Of a stretch of DNA of 64,000 bases, positions 26,341 through 34,546 are shown one piece after another. The notes under the pieces were generated by a model, which made no database searches, had not been told where the DNA came from, and was given only the letters and a program-made list of their open reading frames with translations. A program made the translations under genes and the position numbers. The first letter of the stretch is position 1. Each line of letters starts with the position of its first letter. Source of the DNA: Allomuricauda sp. (GTDB lineage: Bacteria > Bacteroidota > Bacteroidia > Flavobacteriales > Flavobacteriaceae); contig RHLF01000001.1 of assembly GCA_003712125.1 (NCBI GenBank), positions 186,001 to 250,000 of the forward strand, given 5' to 3'.

Positions 26341-26739
26341 ATGAAAAAATTAATAGCGCTTGCCTTAGTCATTCTAGTGGCATCAAGTTGTGATCCTATT
26401 GCAGAATATGATGCTTACATTGAAAATGCTACCCCAACAAACCTCTCAATTGCCTTTTTTTCATCAGACATTGAACTAAACAGAAGCTTGAATATTACTT
26501 CAGGTCAAACTGTTTTTTTTCAGGAAGGCAGCGACATTGGCAGCACATTTATTCAACCTTCACTGGTACAATATGACTCTATTGTAGTTAGGAATGAAGA
26601 AAATCAAATAATTAGAGTATATAAGGAAAATGATCCTGGCAAAAACATTTATAATGTAGATGCGTATTGGGCTGGTCGTGAAACTTCAAAATGGGTTTAC
26701 GAATATGAATATCAAATTGAAAGCATAGACCTAGATTAA
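26341..26739 (+). CDS. Hypothetical lipoprotein
   Basis: I do not recognise this 132-residue protein. It has a clear lipoprotein signal (KKLIALALVILVASSC, Cys17), so it should be lipid-anchored in the envelope. The mature part is rich in Asn, Tyr and acidic residues and looks beta-stranded (YDAYIENATPTNLSIAFF and QYDSIVVRNEENQIIRVY), perhaps a small immunoglobulin-like or barrel-like fold. It stands alone, with 104 bases upstream and a convergent gldC 3 bases downstream. Codon use appears somewhat richer in A/T than the neighbours. Confidence 0.75.
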   Translation: MKKLIALALVILVASSCDPIAEYDAYIENATPTNLSIAFFSSDIELNRSLNITSGQTVFFQEGSDIGSTFIQPSLVQYDSIVVRNEENQIIRVYKENDPGKNIYNVDAYWAGRETSKWVYEYEYQIESIDLD

Positions 26740-26742
26740 AAA

Positions 26743-27075
26743 TCACTTTAACTCTAGCTTTTCCGCAAAATAATCGCAGAAATCCTTCATGGTGGCGGTC
26801 ATTTTTTCATCTTGTGTTGCCTTATAAAAGGTATCTGCCATGGTGAGGAGTGTTTGGTGAAAGAAAGTCTTCATCTCATCAACAGGCAAATCCTTGGTCC
26901 ACAGATCTATCTTAAGCGATTCCTGGTTTTTACTGTCCCATACAGACAATAACATAGCCTTGGCCGCTTCATTGTTGATCCCTCCATCTTGGGCAGACCA
27001 ACTCAATTCTTCGGGCACCCGATTCTCATCAAGTCCTACTTTTAAACGTATCTCTGAAGTATGTGTTACAGCCAT
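26743..27075 (-). CDS. gldC: Gliding motility protein GldC
   Basis: The 110-residue protein matches GldC of flavobacteria throughout (SEIRLKVGLDENRVPEELSW at the start, then GINNEAAKAMLLSVWD and VDEMKTFFHQTLLTMADTF). In Flavobacterium johnsoniae GldC improves gliding but is not essential. It is a cytoplasmic protein of unknown biochemical role. The start codon overlaps the gldB stop by one base (TGATG), so translation is coupled to gldB. Confidence 0.93.
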   Translation of the reverse strand: MAVTHTSEIRLKVGLDENRVPEELSWSAQDGGINNEAAKAMLLSVWDSKNQESLKIDLWTKDLPVDEMKTFFHQTLLTMADTFYKATQDEKMTATMKDFCDYFAEKLELK

Positions 27076-28049
27076 CAGCGTTTGGGTTTATAGTTTGATT
27101 GCTTAAAAAGTTCATCAGCCGGAAGATCTAAAACTTGTATCAGTGATACTTCCTCATTTTTTTCGGCATAAGCGCGTACGATTTGCCAACCAAGATAGCG
27201 ACCCAATCTTCCCGGTGATTCACTATCCAATTCCAATCCAAATTTTGAAAAGGGAGCAGGGTCCAAAAACCGGCGATCCAATTTCGAGTCCGTACTGTAC
27301 AACAATTCGTTTTCAATAAAAAACCGCCAAATCTGTTCCTCGTTTTCCTGGGCCCAATCAAATTCATCGGATGTATAGCCCAATTTTTGTGCATCTGTGG
27401 CAGTTGCAAGTAATTTATCCTTTACATACAGTTCTTTTCCATAATAAATCATTCGCGATAAAAAGGTGCGGTTTCTTGGATAAGGATTTACTTTTTTGGC
27501 AAAAGCACTTGCCACATCGGAAACCAAAAATTGTTTATCCAAACCTTTGGCTATATAGTTGGCCAAACCTGCATAGAATTCGTGATCTGGTCCTAAGTAA
27601 TTTTGAAGTCCAATTAAAAGTAAGGAATCTGAAAGCACCACCCTATTGTTATAATCCACATAAGATACCATGGTAATGGCGTTTGGGGCCGTGTATTTCG
27701 GAAAGTAGTATTTGATGTGCTTAAATAGGGATTCTAAGTCCACCTTGGTGGGTTCGAAGTCTTGAAAAACACTATCCGAAGCATGCTGCAAGGCCAATTG
27801 CAATGTGTCTGTCAAGGTAGCTATCCAAACACTATCGGAAAACTGTTGTGGAAACAAATAGGGATATTTCTTTTGAAGCCCTTTAATATCTTGGGGTTGC
27901 GCCTGTGCAAATTCTTGATCAAATCGATATACTTCAAAATCAATTTCTACCGCATTAATTTCTGTTTCCAATTTGTCATTTTCATTGCAGGACAATAAAA
28001 AAAATGCAAAACAGGCAATCACGACAAAGTATTTCACGAACCGCTTCAT
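27075..28049 (-). CDS. gldB: Gliding motility lipoprotein GldB
   Basis: GldB is a lipoprotein required for gliding in flavobacteria. The signal is VVIACFAFFLLSC (Cys21) when the ATG at 28049 is used; the longer frame from 28133 would put 28 unrelated residues before it and would run past the promoter element at 28082-28089. The 324-residue protein shows family segments such as EIDFEVYRFDQEFA, PYLFPQQFSD, TMVSYVDYNNRVVLSDSLLLIG and SDEFDWAQENEEQIWRFFIE. It is followed by gldC in an overlapping arrangement and is divergent from nadE. Confidence 0.93.
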   Translation of the reverse strand: MKRFVKYFVVIACFAFFLLSCNENDKLETEINAVEIDFEVYRFDQEFAQAQPQDIKGLQKKYPYLFPQQFSDSVWIATLTDTLQLALQHASDSVFQDFEPTKVDLESLFKHIKYYFPKYTAPNAITMVSYVDYNNRVVLSDSLLLIGLQNYLGPDHEFYAGLANYIAKGLDKQFLVSDVASAFAKKVNPYPRNRTFLSRMIYYGKELYVKDKLLATATDAQKLGYTSDEFDWAQENEEQIWRFFIENELLYSTDSKLDRRFLDPAPFSKFGLELDSESPGRLGRYLGWQIVRAYAEKNEEVSLIQVLDLPADELFKQSNYKPKR

Positions 28050-28081
28050 AATTAGGGCCACAGCAATTATTTTTATGGGCA

Positions 28082-28089
28082 CAAAGGTA
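28082..28089 (-). promoter_or_regulatory. Promoter -7 element of gldBC (TACCTTTG)
   Basis: On the minus strand TACCTTTG is an exact TAnnTTTG match, ending 32 bases upstream of the gldB ATG. The nadE start lies 25 bases away on the other side, so both promoters share this 64-base gap. Confidence 0.55.
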
Positions 28090-28113
28090 AATTTTTGAAA
28101 TAAAAAGAAGGCT

Positions 28114-28911
28114 ATGCAAACCGAAAAGGTCATTGATTATATTGTTAATTGGTTAAAAGATTATGCCACCTCGGCCAACATAAAAGGATTTGTAGTCGGT
28201 GTATCTGGCGGTATAGATTCTGCGGTCACCTCTACTCTATGTGCCAAAACAGGACTTGACCTATTAGTATTGGAAATGCCCATCCACCAAGGGAAAAACC
28301 AAGTCACCCGAGCCGATAGGCATATTGATTGGCTTATCGATAACTATTCCAATGTCCAACGGCAACCGGTAAACCTGACAACTGTTTTCGATAAATTGAT
28401 CAGTGTCTTACCTGCGGTTGAGAATGAAGAAATGCGTTTCATGGCGTTGGCCAATACGCGTGCGCGCCTGCGCATGACCACCTTATATTATTTCGCGGGA
28501 TTAAACGGATATTTAGTCGCTGGTACGGGAAATAAGGTAGAGGACTTCGGTGTTGGGTTTTACACAAAATATGGCGATGGCGGTGTAGATGTAAGTCCGA
28601 TCGCTGATCTGTTAAAAACAGAAGTTTGGGAATTGGGTCGTGTACTTGGTGTAAATGAAGAAATTATTGAGGCAGCACCGACCGATGGACTTTGGGGCGA
28701 CAATCGCACCGATGAAGACCAAATAGGTGCTTCTTACCCCGAACTCGAATGGGCCATGCAAATGGATGACGATGGAAAAACGGCAACGGATTTTAGTGGC
28801 CGACAGAAAGAAGTGTTCACCATTTACAAAAAATTTAATACTGCCAATCAGCACAAAATGATTCCCATACCGGTTTGTGAGATACCCCATGCTTTAAAAA
28901 CAACATCTTGA
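28114..28911 (+). CDS. nadE: NAD(+) synthase NadE (ammonia type)
   Basis: NadE makes NAD from nicotinic acid adenine dinucleotide, ATP and a nitrogen donor in the cytoplasm. The 265-residue protein has the PP-loop GVSGGIDSAVTS (about 29-40), ANTRARLRMTTLY, GTGNKVEDFGVGFYTKYGDG (about 137-156), and the C-terminal TDGLWGDNRTDEDQIG. There is no N-terminal glutaminase domain, so it is of the short type that uses ammonia directly. It is divergent from gldB and is followed by a strong terminator. Confidence 0.96.
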   Translation: MQTEKVIDYIVNWLKDYATSANIKGFVVGVSGGIDSAVTSTLCAKTGLDLLVLEMPIHQGKNQVTRADRHIDWLIDNYSNVQRQPVNLTTVFDKLISVLPAVENEEMRFMALANTRARLRMTTLYYFAGLNGYLVAGTGNKVEDFGVGFYTKYGDGGVDVSPIADLLKTEVWELGRVLGVNEEIIEAAPTDGLWGDNRTDEDQIGASYPELEWAMQMDDDGKTATDFSGRQKEVFTIYKKFNTANQHKMIPIPVCEIPHALKTTS

Positions 28912-28936
28912 CCTAATTTTCTGTGTTTAAGACGAT

Positions 28937-28963
28937 AAAAACCACAAAAATTCTGTGGTTTTT
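28937..28963 (+). terminator. Hairpin terminator after nadE
   Basis: AAAAACCACA (28937-28946) and TGTGGTTTTT (28954-28963) are perfectly complementary, 10 pairs with a 7-base loop. The 3' arm ends in five T. It lies 25 bases after the nadE stop. Confidence 0.75.
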
Positions 28964-29071
28964 AAACAAAATTGCATATTTGTTGTCAGAAAATGCCTAT
29001 ATTGCCTGTCATAGCCTGTAGGCATTTAAGTACTAAACACCAATTAAATATTTTTTGAAAATCCTACCAAA

Positions 29072-29701
29072 ATGATCAAAATTTTAATTGCTGACAACCA
29101 TCCTATTGTCAGGTTGGGGATGAAAACCGTTTTGGAATCTGTACCCGACTTTAAGGTTGTAGCTGATGTTGCAACAACAACTGAATTATTTGAAGCTTTG
29201 GAAAAAGTTTCTCCCGAAGTGGTAATTCTTGAAATGGACATTCCAGAAATTAATGGGATTGCCACCTTACGTAAAATGAAACAAGACTATCCTGATGCCA
29301 AAGTGCTGATGCACAGCGGTCAATCGGAAGATGTGTACGCGCTGAGCACCATACGGGCAGGCGCTTATGGCTACCTTTCAAAAACAGCCGATCTTGATTA
29401 TATTGTAACTGCTGTGCGCAAGGTGAGCGAGGGCAATATGTTCATTACCAATGAGCTTGCACAACGCTTAGCCTTCGATGAAGGGACACAAAAACCAAGA
29501 AGATTCTTTAGAAAGCTTTCTACCCGTGAAGTTGAGGTCTTAAAACTTCTTGCCAGTGGGAAACGCAATAAAGAAGTGGCCGAGGGCCTTAACTTGAATG
29601 AAAAAACAGTAAGTACCTATAAAGCCCGCTTAATGCGAAAGTTAAATGTTGACAATATGGTCGACTTATTGCAGCAGGCGAAGGCTTTGGAACTGTACTA
29701 A
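29072..29701 (+). CDS. NarL/FixJ-type response regulator with Glu at the phosphoacceptor site
   Basis: The 209-residue protein has an N-terminal receiver domain (IKILIADNHPIVRLGMK) and a C-terminal LuxR-type helix-turn-helix (STREVEVLKLLASGKRNKEVAEGLNLNEKTVSTYKARLMRKLNV, about 146-189). In the receiver, the residue that should be the phosphorylated Asp is Glu54 (VILEMDIPEING), and the acidic pair is Asp8-Asn9 rather than Asp-Asp. The conserved Lys (YLSK) remains. It may therefore act as a permanently active or non-phosphorylated regulator. No histidine kinase is adjacent. The target genes are unknown. Confidence 0.92.
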   Translation: MIKILIADNHPIVRLGMKTVLESVPDFKVVADVATTTELFEALEKVSPEVVILEMDIPEINGIATLRKMKQDYPDAKVLMHSGQSEDVYALSTIRAGAYGYLSKTADLDYIVTAVRKVSEGNMFITNELAQRLAFDEGTQKPRRFFRKLSTREVEVLKLLASGKRNKEVAEGLNLNEKTVSTYKARLMRKLNVDNMVDLLQQAKALELY

Positions 29702-29730
29702 TATTCCCCTTTCGTTCCAAAAGAAACAGA

Positions 29731-29757
29731 AACCCCATTTTTATTGGGGTTTTTTTT
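29731..29757 (+). terminator. Terminator between the response regulator and dnaG
   Basis: AACCCCA (29731-29737) pairs with TGGGGTT (29745-29751), followed by a run of T to 29757. It lies 30 bases after the response regulator stop and just before the end of the convergent dnaG. Confidence 0.8.
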
Positions 29758-29764
29758 ATGGCAT

Positions 29765-31738
29765 TTATGAAATTACCCGACTTAGTTTGGCATTGAGCAA
29801 TTTGTTCAGCTGAAGGTAGTTTACAATTTCTTCCAAAACCTCCTTATTGTCCTTTTCGGGGTTTTCAGTCTCCTTTTTCAATTTTTCGATCCTATTTCGT
29901 ATCAAATTGCAACGTAGGCTCAAAATTGTTTCCCCTACCAATTGAGCGACACCTTGTTTCTTTTCCTTGGGATATATGTTTCTTCGTTTCCAATCGTGCA
30001 AGACATATTTTTCCTCTTCCATTAAAATGGAGGAAACTTCAGGCACCAATTCTTGGTTCAAAGACGCCATAAAAGACTGGATCGAAAATTCATCATTTTC
30101 ATTCAGACTTTCAATCAGGCGATAGTATACCGATTTGAAATTTTGATTGGTCAGTTCAATTTCATCTTCTTGCAGGTCTAAATAAATTTTCTCGTAAACT
30201 TTTGTTTCATAAGTTTCTGGTTCCAATACCAGATCACCCTCCGCATTTTCCTTGAGCACCAAATCTTCGAACTCTTGGCGCTCACTGCCATACAATAAGA
30301 GCATTTCAATAATTTTTCGCTCCAGCTCAAACTGCACATCTACCTTGGCAGAAGTTTGTTCGGTCTTTACAACATCAAAAGCCTTTTGTTCTTGCCGCTG
30401 TTTTTTTGCCACATCAGTGGCCACCTTCTTGTTAATTTGTGCCAGGGTATTGTACAAGACTTCCTCAGAAATTTGCATGATTTTTGCGCACTCCTGAACA
30501 TACACCTCTTTCTTAATCCGATCCGGGATTTTTGAGATGCTCTTGACAATGTCCCTAATGGTGTCGGCCCGTTTTATGGGGTCATTGGCGGCTTCAGCAA
30601 CAAGTATAGAGGTCTTAAACTGGATAAAATCTTTACTGTTTTCCTCCAAATAAAGTACGACATCTTCATAGGCATTGTTTTTCGCAAAACTATCTGGATC
30701 CTCACCTTCAGGAAAAGTGCATACCCGAACGTTCATACCTTGTTCCAAAATCAGATCGATACCGCGCAATGATGCCCGCAGGCCTGCTGCATCGCCATCA
30801 AAAAGCACCGTTATGTTTTTGGTCAACCTATTTATCAATCGTATTTGCTCAGGGGTGAGCGCAGTACCGCTTGATGCAACGACATTTTTAATACCTCGTT
30901 GATGCAATTGAATGACATCGGTGTAACCTTCGACCAAATAGCAGGTATCCTCCTTGGCAATGGCCTGCTTTGCAAAATAAATACCATAAAGCACCTTGCT
31001 TTTATGGTAAATCTCACTTTCAGGAGAATTTAGATATTTGGCCGCCTTTTTATCGTTGGTCAGAATTCGACCTCCAAAACCAAGTACACGACCACTCATG
31101 GAGTGTATTGGGAACATTACACGACCTTTAAAACGATCAAATTTCTTGGCGGCCCCTTGGGGTTGTTCCTTTACGATAGTCAGTCCGGTCTTGTTCAAAA
31201 AATCGAGTTGGTAACCTTCATCAAGGGCCGATTTGGTGAATGCTTCCCATTCATCAAGACTGTAGCCCAGCGAAAATGTTTTGATAGTTTCCTCAGAAAA
31301 TCCGCGTTCTTTGAAATAGGTCAACCCTATGGCTTTGCCAGGCTCAGTTTCCCAAAGGGTACGCTCAAAATATGTACTTGCATATTCCGAGACCAAATAC
31401 ATGCTCTCACGTTCATTGGCCTGTTCTTTCTCTTCGTCGGTTCGTTCGGTTTCCTCGATTTCAATATTGTACTTTTTGGCCAAGTAGCGAATAGCCTCAG
31501 GATAACTAAAATGTTCATGTTCCATTAAAAATGCAACTACATTGCCTCCCTTACCACTACTAAAATCCTTCCAAATCTGTTTGACCGGTGAGACCATAAA
31601 ACTCGGTGTTCGTTCATCGGTAAATGGGCTGAGACCCTTAAAATTTGAACCTGATTTTTTTAACTGAACAAAGTCACCAATGACCTCCTCGACGCGAGCG
31701 GTTTCATATACTTGATCGATGGTAATTTTTGAAATCAT
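29765..31738 (-). CDS. dnaG: DNA primase DnaG lacking zinc-finger ligands
   Basis: DnaG makes RNA primers for replication. The 657-residue protein has the N-terminal domain (1-100), the TOPRIM core (VEGYTDVIQLHQRGIKNVVA, then TVLFDGDAAGLRAS and FPEGEDPDSF, about 255-345) and a C-terminal helicase-binding region. The N-terminal domain normally binds zinc through Cys, His, Cys, Cys. Here the same positions are Ser37, Thr40, Asp58 and Ser61 (GLSPFTDE and KDFSSGKGG), although the surrounding residues are conserved. The fold probably stays but without zinc. The gene has no adjacent rpsU or rpoD and is convergent with the response regulator. Confidence 0.95.
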   Translation of the reverse strand: MISKITIDQVYETARVEEVIGDFVQLKKSGSNFKGLSPFTDERTPSFMVSPVKQIWKDFSSGKGGNVVAFLMEHEHFSYPEAIRYLAKKYNIEIEETERTDEEKEQANERESMYLVSEYASTYFERTLWETEPGKAIGLTYFKERGFSEETIKTFSLGYSLDEWEAFTKSALDEGYQLDFLNKTGLTIVKEQPQGAAKKFDRFKGRVMFPIHSMSGRVLGFGGRILTNDKKAAKYLNSPESEIYHKSKVLYGIYFAKQAIAKEDTCYLVEGYTDVIQLHQRGIKNVVASSGTALTPEQIRLINRLTKNITVLFDGDAAGLRASLRGIDLILEQGMNVRVCTFPEGEDPDSFAKNNAYEDVVLYLEENSKDFIQFKTSILVAEAANDPIKRADTIRDIVKSISKIPDRIKKEVYVQECAKIMQISEEVLYNTLAQINKKVATDVAKKQRQEQKAFDVVKTEQTSAKVDVQFELERKIIEMLLLYGSERQEFEDLVLKENAEGDLVLEPETYETKVYEKIYLDLQEDEIELTNQNFKSVYYRLIESLNENDEFSIQSFMASLNQELVPEVSSILMEEEKYVLHDWKRRNIYPKEKKQGVAQLVGETILSLRCNLIRNRIEKLKKETENPEKDNKEVLEEIVNYLQLNKLLNAKLSRVIS

Positions 31739-31803
31739 TTATCCGGTAAGTAGCCTTTAAAAGTAACCAAATTTCGTATTTTACAATATAGAAATCCAAA
31801 CAA

Positions 31804-32043
31804 ATGATTCTTTTCCTTGGAACACGACCTGGTAAAAAAAACGTCATAAAATTGGCAGCTGTTCGTTGTGCGTTTTGCAATCAGTCGGGCACCCTTAGCG
31901 CGGTAACACAACCCAATTATTTTCATTTGTTTTGGCTGCCCCTTCTAAAAATAGGAACATCCCGCTATGCGGAATGTTCCCATTGCAAAAGAGTGTATTA
32001 TAAGGAAGAATTTACAAAAGAAATGAACAGGGCATTGGACTAA
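31804..32043 (+). CDS. Small zinc-ribbon protein
   Basis: This 79-residue protein has a hydrophobic start (MILFLGTRPGKKN) and two CxxC pairs, CAFC (about residues 22-25) and CSHC (about 58-61), which together should bind one zinc ion. The stretch between them (YFHLFWLPLLKIG) is hydrophobic, a layout seen in zinc-ribbon proteins widespread in Bacteroidota. Its role is unknown. It is divergent from dnaG, and its 3' end overlaps that of the convergent barrel gene by 4 bases. Confidence 0.78.
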   Translation: MILFLGTRPGKKNVIKLAAVRCAFCNQSGTLSAVTQPNYFHLFWLPLLKIGTSRYAECSHCKRVYYKEEFTKEMNRALD

Positions 32044-33119
32044 TCCAAATCAAATCGGAGTCCCAAGGAAATGTTCCGCTGTTCGATTGGAGCATCACGA
32101 AAAATGGGATTTAAATCATATTTCACATACAATAGCGTGTTACCGACCCCAGTGTAAGCACTTAATCCGTATATCAAATCACTCGTATTGTAATCTCTTT
32201 TCAATTTGTCCTTGATTTCATCACCATCAAGCGTGTACTTCAATTTTTGACGGGTACCAATATTAAATCCTCCATACCCTCCAATTCCAAATCGAAACTG
32301 TTTTCGGATCGAATACCTGATTTTTTCTTCGGTTTTATAAAACTTGGATGGGCCAAATTCAAAGTGAATGGGCACGACCAAATTGTCCATTCTGAGTTTT
32401 GACTTTTGCAGTTCCACATCAAATTCTTGAAGCTCAGTCTGATTTCCATTCTGAACGAAGAATTGATTTCCCTCAGGTTTTAATCCATTGAACTGGAAGG
32501 ACAGTCCGTAATGAAATCTGAGCCAATTGGAATTTTGGAAAACTCTGGTTCGCCATTGAACACCCATTTCAAAGAATCGACTACCGCCAATTTTGTATGG
32601 AGAATCTTCTAAAGACTGCCCATCGATCAAGGCGTTATTCAAGCCTATCGCCCACACAAAATCTGACCGCGTTCTCCTGTCATATTTAACGGGTCTTTGC
32701 CACTCCTTGTCTTTAAAACGTATGCCCAAAATCCGGTAGTCCTCATCAGCACCATCGGTAAAATCAATAAGAATGGCATTGTCACCCTCCATTATGAAAT
32801 CACCGCTTCCTTCATTGCGCTCTAAAAAAGCAATCTTATTGTCCAAAATTGCCAACAGGTTCTCAATATTCATGGCCCTTTTTCTGGCCGCCTCTTCCTT
32901 TAAAATTTTCGCTTCATCCTCCGTAATTAAGCCCCTTTCCAGCCGCTTATTGATAGATTTCACCTCCTCTTTCAAGGCATTCTTCTCGCGTTTTGAAATC
33001 CCTTCTTTCTGCCGTTCCAATTTTTTGATTTGGCGATCTACCTTATCCTCTTGGGCGTACCCATTCGAAAAGCATCCCAAACAGGTTATCGCAATAATAA
33101 GTAGTGTAATTTTTCTCAT
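32040..33119 (-). CDS. Exported protein with N-terminal coiled coil and probable outer-membrane beta-barrel
   Basis: The 359-residue protein has a signal peptide (ITLLIIAITCLGCFSNGYAQ, about 4-23). A highly charged helical region follows, likely coiled coil (KLERQKEGISKREKNALKEEVKS... to about 100). The last 230 or so residues have alternating aromatic and polar strands typical of a small outer-membrane barrel (FFEMGVQWRTRVF, LRFHYGLSFQFNG, YGLSAYTGVGN), ending in a Leu-Arg-Phe strand. It is not similar to any named family that I recognise. It lies 82 bases downstream of the anti-sigma-like gene and may be part of that operon. Confidence 0.7.
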   Translation of the reverse strand: MRKITLLIIAITCLGCFSNGYAQEDKVDRQIKKLERQKEGISKREKNALKEEVKSINKRLERGLITEDEAKILKEEAARKRAMNIENLLAILDNKIAFLERNEGSGDFIMEGDNAILIDFTDGADEDYRILGIRFKDKEWQRPVKYDRRTRSDFVWAIGLNNALIDGQSLEDSPYKIGGSRFFEMGVQWRTRVFQNSNWLRFHYGLSFQFNGLKPEGNQFFVQNGNQTELQEFDVELQKSKLRMDNLVVPIHFEFGPSKFYKTEEKIRYSIRKQFRFGIGGYGGFNIGTRQKLKYTLDGDEIKDKLKRDYNTSDLIYGLSAYTGVGNTLLYVKYDLNPIFRDAPIEQRNISLGLRFDLD

Positions 33120-33151
33120 GATTGTTTTTGTTTTAACCCATCTCTCTCCAA

Positions 33152-33170
33152 CCCCTCCAAGTGGGAGGGG
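33152..33170. repeat. GC-rich palindrome in the gap upstream of the barrel gene
   Basis: CCCCTCC (33152-33158) and GGAGGGG (33164-33170) form a 7-bp stem with a 5-base loop in an otherwise AT-rich 82-base gap. Short palindromes of this CCCCTCC type resemble repetitive extragenic elements, but only one copy is in the window. It could also be a terminator for the upstream gene, although no T-run follows. Confidence 0.4.
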
Positions 33171-33201
33171 ATTGAAAAAAGATTGATTTGATTGATGAAT
33201 A

Positions 33202-33909
33202 TTAATTGTTGCGATCCGCGACCGCTGTTCTAAGTTTTGTGTATCCGTCTTTTAGCGCTTCAAAAATTTGGTCTCGAAACGTCTGATCCAGTTCATTTTC
33301 CACTTCGTTCAATAGGGCCAGAGCATCTACAGTGCCATTTTCATTAAAAATTTTATCTGACAGTATTTCTTTTTGGGCGTTGCGCAAGAGGGAATCCACT
33401 TCGGCATTCGTTATGGCATCATCACCACTTTCAAGTAAGGCCACTTTGGCAAAAACCTCATTCACCTTCTGATCGATTAGCAATTGTTCTTGCTCTTGAA
33501 AGTCATTTTTTGGTTCATTTATGGGTTGCACTGAAACTATTTCTTCGTGAGGGACAGTTTTAAAAACTGAAGATTGATCAACTTGCACCAAACCTTCAAC
33601 AGCTTCCTCTATGCTATCCGGTTGCTCCTCTACCGTTGATTCAATTTTTTCTTTCGTATCTGGCACCTCCTCTACAGCGGTATTGACAACCTCAATTTCA
33701 TTGGATGGGTCTTCGGGACGCCAAAATAGGGTTGTAACTATAAGGGCTCCCAAAAAAACAGCGGCAACCGCGTACCCTATTTTGGGAAAACCCCAATGCG
33801 ACTTTTTTGCATCATCTAACTGAGATTCTATTTTGTTCCACGTTGTGTCGGAAGGCTGGATACGACGCTTTTCCAAGCTTTGCTTAATATGTTTTTCCAG
33901 TTTATCCAT
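33202..33909 (-). CDS. Putative anti-sigma factor, membrane protein
   Basis: The 235-residue protein has a cytoplasmic N-terminal region (MDKLEKHIKQSLEKRRIQPSD and WNKIESQLD), one membrane span (IGYAVAAVFLGALIVTTLFW, about 44-63), and a long acidic periplasmic part rich in Glu, Val and Asp. The start overlaps the end of the ECF sigma gene by 8 bases, the normal place for its anti-sigma factor. There is no zinc motif, and the sequence outside the membrane span is of low complexity, so the assignment rests on topology and context. Confidence 0.65.
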   Translation of the reverse strand: MDKLEKHIKQSLEKRRIQPSDTTWNKIESQLDDAKKSHWGFPKIGYAVAAVFLGALIVTTLFWRPEDPSNEIEVVNTAVEEVPDTKEKIESTVEEQPDSIEEAVEGLVQVDQSSVFKTVPHEEIVSVQPINEPKNDFQEQEQLLIDQKVNEVFAKVALLESGDDAITNAEVDSLLRNAQKEILSDKIFNENGTVDALALLNEVENELDQTFRDQIFEALKDGYTKLRTAVADRNN

Positions 33910-34483
33910 GATTCTTTTTGTTATTATTTTGACCCGACATTAATCCTTTCAATCTTAAATTTTCCTGAAGCATTTTTCGCGCCTTAAAAAGTTGCGATTT
34001 CGAAGTGCCTTCAGAAATGTCTAACATCGTTGCAATTTCATGATGCTTATATCCCTCAACCGCGTACAACACAAAAACCATCTTATAGCCTTCAGGAAGC
34101 GCGTCAATCAATTGTTGAATATGTTCCACATCTACAATCGAGGTTTCTTCAAGCTGTTGTGCTGCGTTCGCTTCAAATAAGGCATCATCGTATACCACGA
34201 ACTGACTTTTACGCAAATATGAAATGCTTTCACGCACCATTATCTTGCGCACCCATCCCTCGAAACTTCCGCGATGTTCAAAGGCTTCCAAATTCTTAAA
34301 GACCTTAACAAATCCATTCACCATGACATCTTCCGCGAAATGGATGTCTTTGATATATTGTCGGCAAACACTCAACATTTTAGGTGAAAATCGTTCGTAT
34401 ATGGTTTTTTGGGCAGAACGATTGCCTGCAATGGCCTTCTTTATAAGTTGCCTTTCATTACTATAAAATGATACGATCTTCAA
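33902..34483 (-). CDS. ECF RNA polymerase sigma factor (sigma-70 family)
   Basis: This 193-residue protein has region 2 (ERFSPKMLSVCRQYIKDIHFAEDVM, then FEGWVRKIMVRESISYLRKS, about 27-91) and region 4 (DALPEGYKMVFVLYAVEGYKHHEIATMLDISEGTSKSQLFKARKML, about 128-173). There is no region 3. It belongs to the ECF group common in Bacteroidota and is followed by an overlapping anti-sigma-like gene and then an exported barrel protein. This is the second sigma/anti-sigma module of the window. The stimulus cannot be predicted. Confidence 0.93.
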   Translation of the reverse strand: MKIVSFYSNERQLIKKAIAGNRSAQKTIYERFSPKMLSVCRQYIKDIHFAEDVMVNGFVKVFKNLEAFEHRGSFEGWVRKIMVRESISYLRKSQFVVYDDALFEANAAQQLEETSIVDVEHIQQLIDALPEGYKMVFVLYAVEGYKHHEIATMLDISEGTSKSQLFKARKMLQENLRLKGLMSGQNNNKKNHG

Positions 34484-34546
34484 TGGTTCTCGGTTTGTTC
34501 TCTATTAACATAGACGCATTGGTTTTCAAAAAGGTTGCCCAGGAAA

